46,576 bases of DNA from an uncultured Desulfuromonadales bacterium (GTDB taxonomy: Bacteria; Desulfobacterota; Desulfuromonadia; Desulfuromonadales; Trichloromonadaceae), in the NCBI GenBank assembly GCA_945787465.1, contig CALZIZ010000008.1:1-46576 (forward strand). The letters run 5' to 3'. Of this stretch, positions 17,686 through 26,273 are shown in pieces (the stretch's first letter is position 1; each line of letters starts with the position of its first letter). A program made the translations under genes and the position numbers. Below the pieces are notes generated by a model. That model had not been told where the DNA came from and ran no database searches. It worked only from the letters and a program-made list of their open reading frames with translations.

Positions 17686-20481
17686 TCAACCGGTATTGCG
17701 CAACCCCGCGGCAATGCCGTTGATTGTTGCAGCCAGCGCATAGTTGAGCTCGTCGGTCTCTTTGCCGCCGCGTTTTCTTCGTAACAGCTCGATCTGGATC
17801 AGACTCATCGGGTCGACGTAGGGGTTGCGCAAGCGCAGGGAGTTGGCGAGATTGGGGTTGGTCTGCAGCAGACGCTCCTGAGCGGTCACCTGGAGAATCA
17901 TGCGCCGGGTTCGACGGTATTCGTCGGCAAACATGTCAAAGACCCGATTGCGCAGACCCGGGTCGGGGACCAGTCCGGCATAACAGCGAGCCAGGGGGAG
18001 ATCGACCTTGGCGAGGGCCATTTCGACGTTTCGCACCATGTCGAAAAAAATCGGGAAGCGCCGCATCATGGTGCGCAGCAGCTGTTTTTCTGCCTCGCCT
18101 CTGGCGGCGAAATTTTCGAAGGCGGTCCCGACGCCGAACCAGGCCGGGATCAGCAGCCGGCTCTGAATCCAACCGAAGCCCCAAGGGATAGCCCGTAAAT
18201 CGTCGAGGCCCTGGTTCTGGCTGCGCCGCGCGGGGCGCGAGCCAATTTTGGCCAGCTCGAACTCGAGGACCGGCGTGCCCTGTTCGAAATAGGCAAGGAT
18301 GTCGGGATTGTCGGCGATCTTCTGCCGGTAGCAGGCCAGGGCTTCGTCGCTCATCTGCTCCATGGCCTCCTCCCAGGCTGGATCTGGGGTCGATTCGACC
18401 AAGCCTGTGCGGGTCAGGGCTTCGAGGGAGGCTGCGACCATCAACTCGAGGTTGCGCCGAGCCAGGGCAGGATCGGAATACTTGAAATTGATCATCTCCC
18501 CCTGCTCGGTGAGCTTGAACGAGCCACTAAACGCACCAGCCGGTTGGGCGATGAGCGCCCGGTGGGTCGGGCCACCGCCACGACCGACGGTACCGCCGCG
18601 CCCGTGAAACAGGCGCAGTTTGACACCGCAGTCGTCGGCAACTCGGTACAAAGCACGGTGGGTCTTGTAGATCTCCCAGGTGCTTGTGAGCATGCCGCCG
18701 TCCTTGTTCGAATCTGAGTAGCCGAGCATCACCTCCTGCCAGCGTCCCCAGGAGTCGAGGTAAGGGGCGTAATCGGCGCACGACCAGAGGGTGCCGCAGA
18801 TATCGGGGGCGTTGCGCAAATCCTCAATCGACTCGAACAGCGGCACTGGCATCAGGCCGGGATCGCCAAGGTCGCGGCGGCCAGCCACGGAGATGCCGCA
18901 AAGTTCCATGAGCCAGACCAGGGAGAGGATGTCCCGGACGGAGCTGGCGCCGCTGATGACATAGCTGCGGATCGCTTCGGGGGGAAAATCGGCCTTGAGA
19001 CGCCCCAGAGCCCTCAGTGTTTCGAGCAGTTCGGCGGTCTGCGCCGAAGGGGCCTGCGGCAGAGGATCGGCCGGGTTGGCTGCGTGACCGGCCCCTGCGG
19101 CCAGTTCGCTCACCGCCCGGGCATGGACCTTTGCGTGTTGGCGGATATCGAGGGTATGCAGGTGAAAGCCGAAGGTGTCGACCTTGCGCAGCAGCGGCTC
19201 CACCAGCCGCGAGGCGAGACGCTCGCCCCCCTGGGCGCGCAGGCTGCGGTTAAGAATGTCCAGGTCGGCGCGCAGCGCCGCGGCATCAGGGTAAGCTTCC
19301 GAATCGGCGGGGTCGAGCAGGCAACGGCGCAGCCGGTGCCTGACGATGCTCAGATAGCGCCGGTAGAGCTCGCCTTCAGGCAGGGTTTCGGCGGCGCGGG
19401 CCGCCTCGGGAAGCTCCTGGTCATAGCGCTTAAGCGTATCGGCCAGAGGTGCGTCAACCCCGACCCGGAAGGTTGAAGGCGTGAGCAGCTTGCGCAGCTT
19501 TTCAACCTCGGCGAGGTAGTCGGAGAGGATCAGTTCCCGCGCCTTCTGCAGAGCCTCGCGGGTGCTTTCGACGCTGACAAAGGGGTTGCCGTCGCGATCG
19601 CCGCCAATCCAGGAGCCGAAGCGCACCACCGTCGGCAACTCTCCCGGATCGAGCTCGACCCGGTAGATTTCGGCAAAGTCCCGGGCAATCTCCTCGTAAA
19701 GCGAAGCGGTAGGGGGGAGCAGAGAGGCCGTGTAGTGGTCGAGGCCCATAACGATTTCATCGCTCACCCTCGGCTTTTGCCGGCGCACCTCATCGGACTG
19801 CCACAGGCCGGTGATTTCTCCGAGGATCGCCTCCTGGCTCTCGAGGGCCTGAGCGCCCGGCAGCGGAAGCCGATCAAGTTTTTCCAACTCGCCTGCAATC
19901 CGCCGGCGCTTGAACAGCACCACCCGACGCGCCACCTCGGTGGGATGGGCGGTAAAGACCGGGGAGACTTCGACCTGCCGCAGCCACAGCATGGCCCCGG
20001 AGGCATCGATGCCGGCCTGGCGCATGCGCAGCAGGGTGGCTCGCAGCGATCCGGGCTTATCGGGGCTACCCGTAACCAGGTGAGCGCGGCTGCGCCGTTT
20101 GCGGTGGATGTTTTCGGCGAGGTTTGCCAGCTCGAAAAAGGTGGCGAAGGTCTTGGTGATCTGATAGGCCTCGGTGGTGCTTAAGCGGGCGATGATCTCC
20201 ATCGCCTCCTGCAGCAGCGTGCACTCCTCCGCGTCTTCCAGCGCGGCATCACCCCAGGCGTTCTCCATCTCGCGGTGGCGGATCGCAAGGAGCCGCAGCT
20301 TTTCTTCGACATCGAAGACCTCCTCCCCCGCCTGCTCCTTGATCACGGTGCCAAGCAGCTTGCCAAGGGAGCGGACGTCCCTGCGCAGCGGCAAATCCTT
20401 GACTACCGGGTCGGAAGTGATCAGTTCTTGAAGTCTTTCGGCCTGGTTTTTCGCTGTCCAGAACAGCTCCCCTTCGGACAT
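17686..20481 (-). CDS. ppc: Phosphoenolpyruvate carboxylase
   Basis: 931 residues, a normal bacterial length. Carboxylates PEP with bicarbonate to oxaloacetate. The catalytic His is His179 in VFTAHPTEVARR; the second signature is GYSDSNKDGGMLTSTWEIY and the glycine loop is FHGRGGTVGRGGGP. The C-terminus ends in TINGIAAGLRNTG, the conserved allosteric-site tail. GAAAGGAG precedes the ATG. It follows the GAPDH-like gene by 72 bases, which include a hairpin, and lies in the same direction as the ACL-like and fumarate reductase genes. In that setting it would supply oxaloacetate for a reductive C4 branch. Confidence 0.97.
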   Translation of the reverse strand: MSEGELFWTAKNQAERLQELITSDPVVKDLPLRRDVRSLGKLLGTVIKEQAGEEVFDVEEKLRLLAIRHREMENAWGDAALEDAEECTLLQEAMEIIARLSTTEAYQITKTFATFFELANLAENIHRKRRSRAHLVTGSPDKPGSLRATLLRMRQAGIDASGAMLWLRQVEVSPVFTAHPTEVARRVVLFKRRRIAGELEKLDRLPLPGAQALESQEAILGEITGLWQSDEVRRQKPRVSDEIVMGLDHYTASLLPPTASLYEEIARDFAEIYRVELDPGELPTVVRFGSWIGGDRDGNPFVSVESTREALQKARELILSDYLAEVEKLRKLLTPSTFRVGVDAPLADTLKRYDQELPEAARAAETLPEGELYRRYLSIVRHRLRRCLLDPADSEAYPDAAALRADLDILNRSLRAQGGERLASRLVEPLLRKVDTFGFHLHTLDIRQHAKVHARAVSELAAGAGHAANPADPLPQAPSAQTAELLETLRALGRLKADFPPEAIRSYVISGASSVRDILSLVWLMELCGISVAGRRDLGDPGLMPVPLFESIEDLRNAPDICGTLWSCADYAPYLDSWGRWQEVMLGYSDSNKDGGMLTSTWEIYKTHRALYRVADDCGVKLRLFHGRGGTVGRGGGPTHRALIAQPAGAFSGSFKLTEQGEMINFKYSDPALARRNLELMVAASLEALTRTGLVESTPDPAWEEAMEQMSDEALACYRQKIADNPDILAYFEQGTPVLEFELAKIGSRPARRSQNQGLDDLRAIPWGFGWIQSRLLIPAWFGVGTAFENFAARGEAEKQLLRTMMRRFPIFFDMVRNVEMALAKVDLPLARCYAGLVPDPGLRNRVFDMFADEYRRTRRMILQVTAQERLLQTNPNLANSLRLRNPYVDPMSLIQIELLRRKRGGKETDELNYALAATINGIAAGLRNTG

Positions 20482-20499
20482 GGCCTGCTCCTTTCTTAT

Positions 20500-20520
20500 T
20501 TCCGGCCTTAACAGCCGGAA
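20500..20520 (-). other. Small hairpin between GAPDH-like gene and ppc
   Basis: TTCCGGC (20500-20506) pairs with GCCGGAA (20514-20520) around a 7-base loop. No T-tract follows on the minus strand, so an mRNA-processing or attenuating element is more likely than a terminator. Confidence 0.5.
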
Positions 20521-20553
20521 TCCCCAGTGACTCGCTCCCTGGCCTGACGGATT

Positions 20554-21726
20554 TCAGTTGCCTGCCCCCGATACGGGATCAAAGACCCTGGGCGGTCCTT
20601 CGAGAAGCAGGTGGCGGATGGCCTCGATTACACTGCGGCAATAGCCCCGGGTGTTATGGACGTAGGCCTGAAGAATCAGTTCGCTGACCGGCGGGGCCGG
20701 TTCCGATCCGAGGTTGAAGGGATCGTCTGCAAAACGCAGAAAAACCGGTTGGGGAAGGACCACGGCAGCCGCATCACACTGCTCGAACCCCCGGCTGCCG
20801 TAAGGTCGGTCCGCAAGGCGCAGCACCTTGGGCAGCCGCGTCGCCGTGCGGCCCAGACTCGCCGCGATACGCGCTCCATCGAGCCGGCTGCCGTCTTCGC
20901 AGAGATAGCTGAAGAAAAACCGGCAGAGCTGATATCCGGGCGGCATGGTCAGGGTCCGCAGGGAGATGGTGTTGATGTTATTGCTCGAAGGGAACAGCCG
21001 GTTCATCGACAGCTCCACCTGGGAGAAACCGGGGCGTAGATTGTTGCGCGGGTCCTGCTCACGGGCCCGGATCGACCCCGTCCCGAGGCGGCCCGTGGGC
21101 GTATCGGGGTGGACGATGTCCACCTCCATGGCCCGGAAATCAAGAGTGCTCAGCTCTGCCTCTTCTGCCAGTTCGAGAAGGCCCCTCAGCTGCGCCTGCC
21201 AGCCGTTGGTCTGGCAGGACCCGAGCGCAAAAATCCGGTCGCCCCCCGCGGGCCGCGGCTTGACCGGCAAAAACCGCCCCGGCGCTCCGATCAGCCCGGG
21301 GTAAAACCCCGGAAGTGAGGTCGCCTCCGCGACGCCGACCACGTAGTCGGAAACACTCAGAAATCGCTCCAACAGTTCCCGGTTGTTGATATGGGTTTTG
21401 GCGGTGGCAACGATACAGACACCGAAGGGCCCGGGCAGCATCTCTAGGGGATAGCCCTGCATGTCGCCGAAAAAGACCGGCACCCGGTTTCCGCAGATCA
21501 CCAGGGAGCTTCCTTCAACGGCAACCTGGTCGAGCAGCCGGGGCTGGGCGAGCACGATCCGTGCACAGAGCCCGTCCATCGGCGTCAGTTCCGGATGGCT
21601 GGGGTCGGTGGCCACCGGATTGGTCAGCACCGCCCCGATCTTGAAACCGTCCTGTTGCGGCTGAAGCATCCCGAGCAGAATCGAACCGATTTCGGCGCCG
21701 CATCCGATAAGAAGAACTTGTTTCAT
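20554..21726 (-). CDS. GAPDH-like NAD(P)-dependent dehydrogenase, substrate unknown
   Basis: About 390 residues from the ATG at 21726; the frame runs 42 residues further upstream, but that part is repeat DNA. A Rossmann motif opens the protein (VLLIGCGAEIGSILLGML). GSCQTNGWQAQLRG at the domain boundary resembles the SCTTNC catalytic segment of glyceraldehyde-3-phosphate dehydrogenase, so an active-site Cys appears to be kept, though the second Cys is Gly. MEVDIVHPDTPTGRLGTGSI and NNINTISLRTLTMPPGY belong to the C-terminal catalytic fold. It is too divergent from glycolytic GAPDH to assume that substrate; acylating aldehyde or phosphorylating activity on another acid is possible. It lies between the ACL-like pair and ppc. 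Confidence 0.7.
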   Translation of the reverse strand: MKQVLLIGCGAEIGSILLGMLQPQQDGFKIGAVLTNPVATDPSHPELTPMDGLCARIVLAQPRLLDQVAVEGSSLVICGNRVPVFFGDMQGYPLEMLPGPFGVCIVATAKTHINNRELLERFLSVSDYVVGVAEATSLPGFYPGLIGAPGRFLPVKPRPAGGDRIFALGSCQTNGWQAQLRGLLELAEEAELSTLDFRAMEVDIVHPDTPTGRLGTGSIRAREQDPRNNLRPGFSQVELSMNRLFPSSNNINTISLRTLTMPPGYQLCRFFFSYLCEDGSRLDGARIAASLGRTATRLPKVLRLADRPYGSRGFEQCDAAAVVLPQPVFLRFADDPFNLGSEPAPPVSELILQAYVHNTRGYCRSVIEAIRHLLLEGPPRVFDPVSGAGN

Positions 21727-21754
21727 AACCCGCCTTTCATTTTCTTTAACTATC

Positions 21755-21981
21755 ACCATACAAGGCACCAAGACACCAAGAACAGCGATAAACTTTGTTG
21801 TCTGCCGTTCATGCTGAGCCTGTCGAAGCATCGGTTTACCAGACGCTTCCAAGGCCTTCGACAGGCTCAGGCCGAACGGACTGACGTTGGTAGGATGGGG
21901 CCTGCCCCATCACTGAAAGCACCATACAAGGCACCAAGAAAATCTCCGGTCAAGGGCCTTCGACAGGCTCAGGCCGAACGG
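21755..21981. repeat. Dispersed palindromic (REP-like) repeats between aclA-like and GAPDH-like genes
   Basis: Three copies of a ~25-base element: one read as CTGAGCCTGTCGAAG (centre ~21820) and two in the opposite sense as CCTTCGACAGGCTCAGGCC (21855-21879 and 21957-21981). The first two form an inverted pair. A second repeat, ACCATACAAGGCACCAAGA, occurs at 21755-21773 and 21921-21939, so an ~160-base unit looks partly duplicated. The CTTCGACAGGCTCA core is a known type of dispersed repeat in many bacteria. This 285-base gap holds no gene. Confidence 0.8.
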
Positions 21982-22011
21982 GGGTTGGCCTTGTTTCAGA
22001 ATCCCCCCGCA

Positions 22012-24720
22012 TCAGGCCAGGTAGCGCAGCTCCGAGTTGGGGGTTCGGCAGTCCATGTCGGTGCCGCGACTGCGGTGGTCGGCGATCTCGGCGGCGATGC
22101 CCGGCATCCGGCCGTAGAGGAACAGGCGGAAAACCGCATCCTGCATCGCCTCGGGCGTCACCGTACCGGCCTGCAACTGCGGCCAGAAAAGCTCCAGGGA
22201 CAAGGTGGCGATCACTGCATCGACATTGACGCAAAAGACGTTTCGGGTGGCCCCGATGCTGTACAACTGTTCCACCAAGTGATGGTAGAACTCGAGAAAC
22301 GGATTGCTGATGCCCTGCTCCCGAAGCAGGGCACGCAGTCGTTCTTCACGGGGATCGATATTGACCGCCTGCCCGCGGAACACCGGGTGGTTGATGCAGG
22401 GGATCGGCGCGGGCGGATTGGCATCGCGGGCGCTGCGCTTGGCCGCCAGAAAATTGCGGGCGCTCTGCTCAGCCAGTTGCTGCAACAGTTGCTCCCGTTC
22501 CGCCTCTGGCATTTGGTAAGGATCATGGTCGGCAAACACTTCGAGCAGATAAGCGACGGCCTTGAAACCGTTGCCTCCGTGGGCCAGGCCGGTGTTGGTC
22601 ATGAAGCCGGCGTAGGCGGTTGCGATATCGTTACCGGCGCTGACACTCTCCTTGGCTCCCATGACGCTGAGAGGCCCCGGACCATTACTGACCGTGAGGT
22701 TAAGCAGGGCGTTGAGGCCAAACTGCTCTTCGCCACTCTTCGATGAGCGTCCGAACAGGCTGCGGAAGAGGGTTTCGACAAATCCCTGGTCAAGACCTGC
22801 TTCGGCCGTTTCCGACCATAGGGGGGTGACGGCGCCCGCACTTGCTACCAGACCCATCAAGGCCAGGTGAGTGCCGAGTTCCACCGCGGTCTGCCGCGGT
22901 ATGCGGCGACTCTTCAGGGCCGGCCAGGCCCAGCCGAGCAGTATCGCCGCGGTGAGCAGGGTCATCGGGTTGGTCTGTTCATCCTCGCTCTTCTCGCGAG
23001 CGCTGTATTGCTCGGCAAACCGGGTCAGCAACGTCTCTATCTCCAACGTCCTGATCAGGCCGGCGCAATGCTCGGCCGCGGCCCTATCCTGATCGGAGAC
23101 CGGACTTTTCGGCAGATCGCGGATCGCATCCAGAGCGTTCTGAAGAAGTTCCTCGTTCAGCTCTGCCTCTGGCCCACTGTCGTGAAAAAGGGTATCGATC
23201 AGGGTGTCGCTGATGGTGACTGTATCCCGGAACCAGTTGTTATTCCCGGCCAGCAGAACTTCTGCGGCCAGGTAGGCATTCGGGGTGCAGGTATTGGCCC
23301 GGCCTAGGGGGGAGACCGGGCTTTGCCGGCTGTCGGCCCGCCGGGTCAACCAGTTGAGCAATGCGTTGGCCAGGGGGGTGGCCTTCTCGTCCAGTTCATA
23401 GCGCAGCAGGGCAAACAGACAAGTTCCGGCAAACGGTTTTTCGATCAGCTCGAGGATCGGTGTGCCGTAGATTTCGGTCTGCTGGGTCGCCGCATCCACC
23501 CGGGTGGCGCTGGAGGCGTTGCGCATCGATTCCCGTACCAGGCAGGCGCCGACCTGCCGGTTGGCCTCTGCCAGCTGTCGGTCGTAGGGGGCAAGAGGCG
23601 TCACCGGCTGCAGGCGCAGGTGTTCGGGGAGAGCACCCCCTTGGTGATTGACCAGCCAGGGCTTGAGGGAGAGATCCCCTTCGGTTGGAAAGTCGGGCTC
23701 CTCGCCGAGCTGGGTCATGACCGCGCTGACTGCCGCCGGCAGATCCTGGATGGAGGTCACGCGCACGCCCCGCGCACCAACCTGAGGACTTGGGGCGGAA
23801 AACGCCGGAACCTCAAAATACCTGTCGAACCAGGCCTCCTTGGCGAAGGCATCGTCACTACCGCCGGCCATGGCCCCGGCATGACCGCAGGGACGTGCCA
23901 GGCGGCTTTTCCAGCGACCGGTCACGCAGGCGACCAGCGGCTTGCTGAACGGCAGCCGCCCCTCGGTGATCCAGTCAAGGGCCTGCTTCTCGTAATAACC
24001 TCCCGGTTCGATGTACACCACAACCGCCTTGGTGCGGGGATCGTTTTCGGCACAATAGAGAAATTCGGCCAGAGCGAAATGGATGTAGTGATCCTTGCCG
24101 CTGCTGAAGATGCTCGAAGTACCGAAACCGCAGGTTTTCAGGTATTCGGCCAGGGTAGTGCAAAAATTCCCGGAATTGCTGTAAATGGCGATGCTGCCGC
24201 GTTTCAGGCAGTCGGCCGGGTTGTCGCCACCGAGGGCGCCGCCAATGCGGACCTGGTCCCAGGAGTTACCGATGCCGAGGGAGTTGGCTCCGAGAACGTC
24301 GATTTTGCGATTTTGGGCCACGTATCGGATCAGCCGGGAATCGCGGACCGAAACCTTTTCGGTGACGATGAAGACCCGCTCCAGGCCCTGGTTGTGTACG
24401 CAGAGTTCTGATACGGCGTGGCTGACCGCAGCGGGGGGAAGATAGATGACACCGGTATCGAATTCGTGCCCGTTCTTCAGCACCTCGGTGACACTACCGT
24501 AAACTGGGATCGGCCCGGCCGACGTCTCCAGCTCTTCGCCGGTGCTGCCGAACTGGACCCCGGCGACTATGTTGCTGCCGCTGAAGGCGTGCGACATGGG
24601 GGTCACCTGGGCGCTCTCGGTGCCGAGAATGTTCATTACACAGACCCGTGAGCGACGGTTGGCCAGCTCGTGCAGGCTCTGGGCGCCGACAAAATATGGA
24701 AAAGGCGATGAGGTAGGCAT
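22012..24720 (-). CDS. ATP-citrate-lyase-like large subunit, enlarged and divergent
   Basis: 902 residues; classical AclA is about 600. Residues ~1-330 match the succinyl-CoA-synthetase alpha/CoA-ligase part, including GANSLGIGNSWDQVRIGGALGG and the phospho-His segment CGHAGAMAGGSDDAF. Residues ~350-600 form an extra helical stretch I cannot assign. Residues ~600-902 are the citrate-synthase-like domain (NGPGPLSVMGAKESVSAGND, TNTGLAHGGNG, FCVNVDAVIATL). By eye, the catalytic AHN His of ACL is replaced by Met (LSVMG), the preceding DHGP His is Asn, and GHR is NHP, while the Asp of NVD is retained. AAGGAG precedes the ATG. It follows the small subunit by 26 bases. Citrate cleavage is plausible from its partner but unproven. 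Confidence 0.82.
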   Translation of the reverse strand: MPTSSPFPYFVGAQSLHELANRRSRVCVMNILGTESAQVTPMSHAFSGSNIVAGVQFGSTGEELETSAGPIPVYGSVTEVLKNGHEFDTGVIYLPPAAVSHAVSELCVHNQGLERVFIVTEKVSVRDSRLIRYVAQNRKIDVLGANSLGIGNSWDQVRIGGALGGDNPADCLKRGSIAIYSNSGNFCTTLAEYLKTCGFGTSSIFSSGKDHYIHFALAEFLYCAENDPRTKAVVVYIEPGGYYEKQALDWITEGRLPFSKPLVACVTGRWKSRLARPCGHAGAMAGGSDDAFAKEAWFDRYFEVPAFSAPSPQVGARGVRVTSIQDLPAAVSAVMTQLGEEPDFPTEGDLSLKPWLVNHQGGALPEHLRLQPVTPLAPYDRQLAEANRQVGACLVRESMRNASSATRVDAATQQTEIYGTPILELIEKPFAGTCLFALLRYELDEKATPLANALLNWLTRRADSRQSPVSPLGRANTCTPNAYLAAEVLLAGNNNWFRDTVTISDTLIDTLFHDSGPEAELNEELLQNALDAIRDLPKSPVSDQDRAAAEHCAGLIRTLEIETLLTRFAEQYSAREKSEDEQTNPMTLLTAAILLGWAWPALKSRRIPRQTAVELGTHLALMGLVASAGAVTPLWSETAEAGLDQGFVETLFRSLFGRSSKSGEEQFGLNALLNLTVSNGPGPLSVMGAKESVSAGNDIATAYAGFMTNTGLAHGGNGFKAVAYLLEVFADHDPYQMPEAEREQLLQQLAEQSARNFLAAKRSARDANPPAPIPCINHPVFRGQAVNIDPREERLRALLREQGISNPFLEFYHHLVEQLYSIGATRNVFCVNVDAVIATLSLELFWPQLQAGTVTPEAMQDAVFRLFLYGRMPGIAAEIADHRSRGTDMDCRTPNSELRYLA

Positions 24721-24746
24721 GGCAATCTCCTTGGGTAATAACCGGC

Positions 24747-26009
24747 TCAGGCAGTGCGTGCGGTTGCTTTAGCTTCGTTCGAGGCTTTCTCCAACCAACG
24801 GTCGAGTTCCAGAGCATAGTGGATGACGCTGACCATGCTGCTGTCAAAGCCGAAAAAGGAGTGAGGTATCTGCAGCCTATCGAGCGTATCGCGGGCGTAA
24901 GTCAATCCCTCGACCAGACGGGGGCCGCCCCGCCCGACCACCACATGGATCCGCGGGTTGAGGTCAATATGGTCGCGCAGAGCGTCAAAGATCCCCTTGA
25001 AGGTGTTGAAAATATTTGTATTGTTGGCACGCCCACCGATAACCAGCAGGACTTTTGCCTGATGAAGCCAGTGCCGCATGGTGATATCGGCAATCGCCTT
25101 CATTTTCTCAAAAGGGGGGTTGCCGCCGAAATCCGAGGAGAGAATGGCACGGTCGCCGAGGATTTCCGTGGTCACGCTGTTCGCACCGCCACCGAACATG
25201 AACGGCAGGATGCTCCCCTGAGGATTGATTTCGACCACATCGCTCTGTCCCTGGTGGGTGCGCAGAACGTTGATTTCCGCCTCGAAGCGGCTCAGCTCGG
25301 TGGAAAAAATTTCCTCGGGAAAACCGAGCCGGCGCCAGGCCGGGTTATCCAGGTCGAAGGCGGCCTTAATATCGCAGGCAACAGGTAGATAGCGCCCGTC
25401 TTGTCTGGTCATGCGGATCGGATTCAATTCCAGCACGGTCATGCCGTAGTTGTCGTAGAGCTGCCAGAGTTTTGGCAGGTGCTGCACCAGCGGGCTGATG
25501 TAGTGCGCCGGGCAGCCGAGTTCCCGCAGCGCATCGTGGACGTGGAACGCCTTGAGTCCGGTGGCCGGATTGAAGGTGATGATCTTTTTCCGCTCCGGGG
25601 GGAGCTCCTCGACGTCCACGCCGCCTTCGGCGGTCAGGGTCATGACTGGGCTGCGGAAGATGGTTGAGGCGCTGATATTGACATAAACCTCGACGTCCGA
25701 AGGGATAAACCCCTCAAAGGTCACGCCGTTGGCCTGCACCTGACGGTTCCCCTGCTCATGGATAGCGAAATAGAGCTCTTTTTTCGCAACCATCGCCTCG
25801 TAGGGGTTGTCGACAATCCGCACCAGTCCCGCTTTTCCCTTCTTGCCGATGCCACCGAGAAAGACCGGTTTGACGACGCACTTACCGCCGTGCCGCTGAA
25901 TCAGGCCACTGACCTCATCGAGGGAGGCGCTGGCTCGCAAGGTTTCGGCTACGGGAAAGTCGACCAGTCTGAGCAATTGGTTTCCGAATTTCATGCCGGT
26001 TATCTGCAT
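24747..26009 (-). CDS. ATP-citrate-lyase-like small subunit (ATP-grasp, citrate-binding)
   Basis: 420 residues, close to bacterial AclB (~400). The N-terminal ATP-grasp half includes CVVKPVFLGGIGKKGKAGLV. The C-terminal citrate-binding half has PFMFGGGANSVTTEILGD, VIGGRANNTNIFNTFKGI and VVVGRGGPRLVEGL; residues equivalent to human ACLY Asn346, Thr348 and Arg379 seem retained (Asn and Thr of NNT, Arg of RGGP; recalled from the known structure, aligned by eye). So the citrate/ATP activation step looks intact, in contrast to the changed lyase domain of its partner. GGGAGG precedes the ATG. It is transcribed ahead of the large subunit. Confidence 0.85.
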   Translation of the reverse strand: MQITGMKFGNQLLRLVDFPVAETLRASASLDEVSGLIQRHGGKCVVKPVFLGGIGKKGKAGLVRIVDNPYEAMVAKKELYFAIHEQGNRQVQANGVTFEGFIPSDVEVYVNISASTIFRSPVMTLTAEGGVDVEELPPERKKIITFNPATGLKAFHVHDALRELGCPAHYISPLVQHLPKLWQLYDNYGMTVLELNPIRMTRQDGRYLPVACDIKAAFDLDNPAWRRLGFPEEIFSTELSRFEAEINVLRTHQGQSDVVEINPQGSILPFMFGGGANSVTTEILGDRAILSSDFGGNPPFEKMKAIADITMRHWLHQAKVLLVIGGRANNTNIFNTFKGIFDALRDHIDLNPRIHVVVGRGGPRLVEGLTYARDTLDRLQIPHSFFGFDSSMVSVIHYALELDRWLEKASNEAKATARTA

Positions 26010-26273
26010 CTGGATCCTCCCTTATGAAAATCCTGTGAATAAAAGCGAATTTGCCGTGTGAAAACAACATTACGCCTTGTTGTCACGCCCAGGAGGTTGT
26101 CGGACCTGACGGACAATAACGAGATATTGAATGTTCGAGACCAGATTTTCGAGACTTTGAGAGCGAATAGCAGGGCTATTTGCCGAAAAGTGTCGAGGAT
26201 ATGGGCCGATCAGCCGATTTCGCAGTAGGTTCATGTTAAGCCCGGCAGCCTCATGGAATGAAACCTGATAAAG
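26010..26273. other. Intergenic gap between frdA-like and aclB-like genes
   Basis: 264 bases without a supported gene. A loose TGTC...GACA symmetry occurs near 26098-26115. No T-tract terminator is visible, so transcription from the fumarate-reductase genes may continue into the ACL-like genes; a separate promoter cannot be excluded. Confidence 0.4.
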
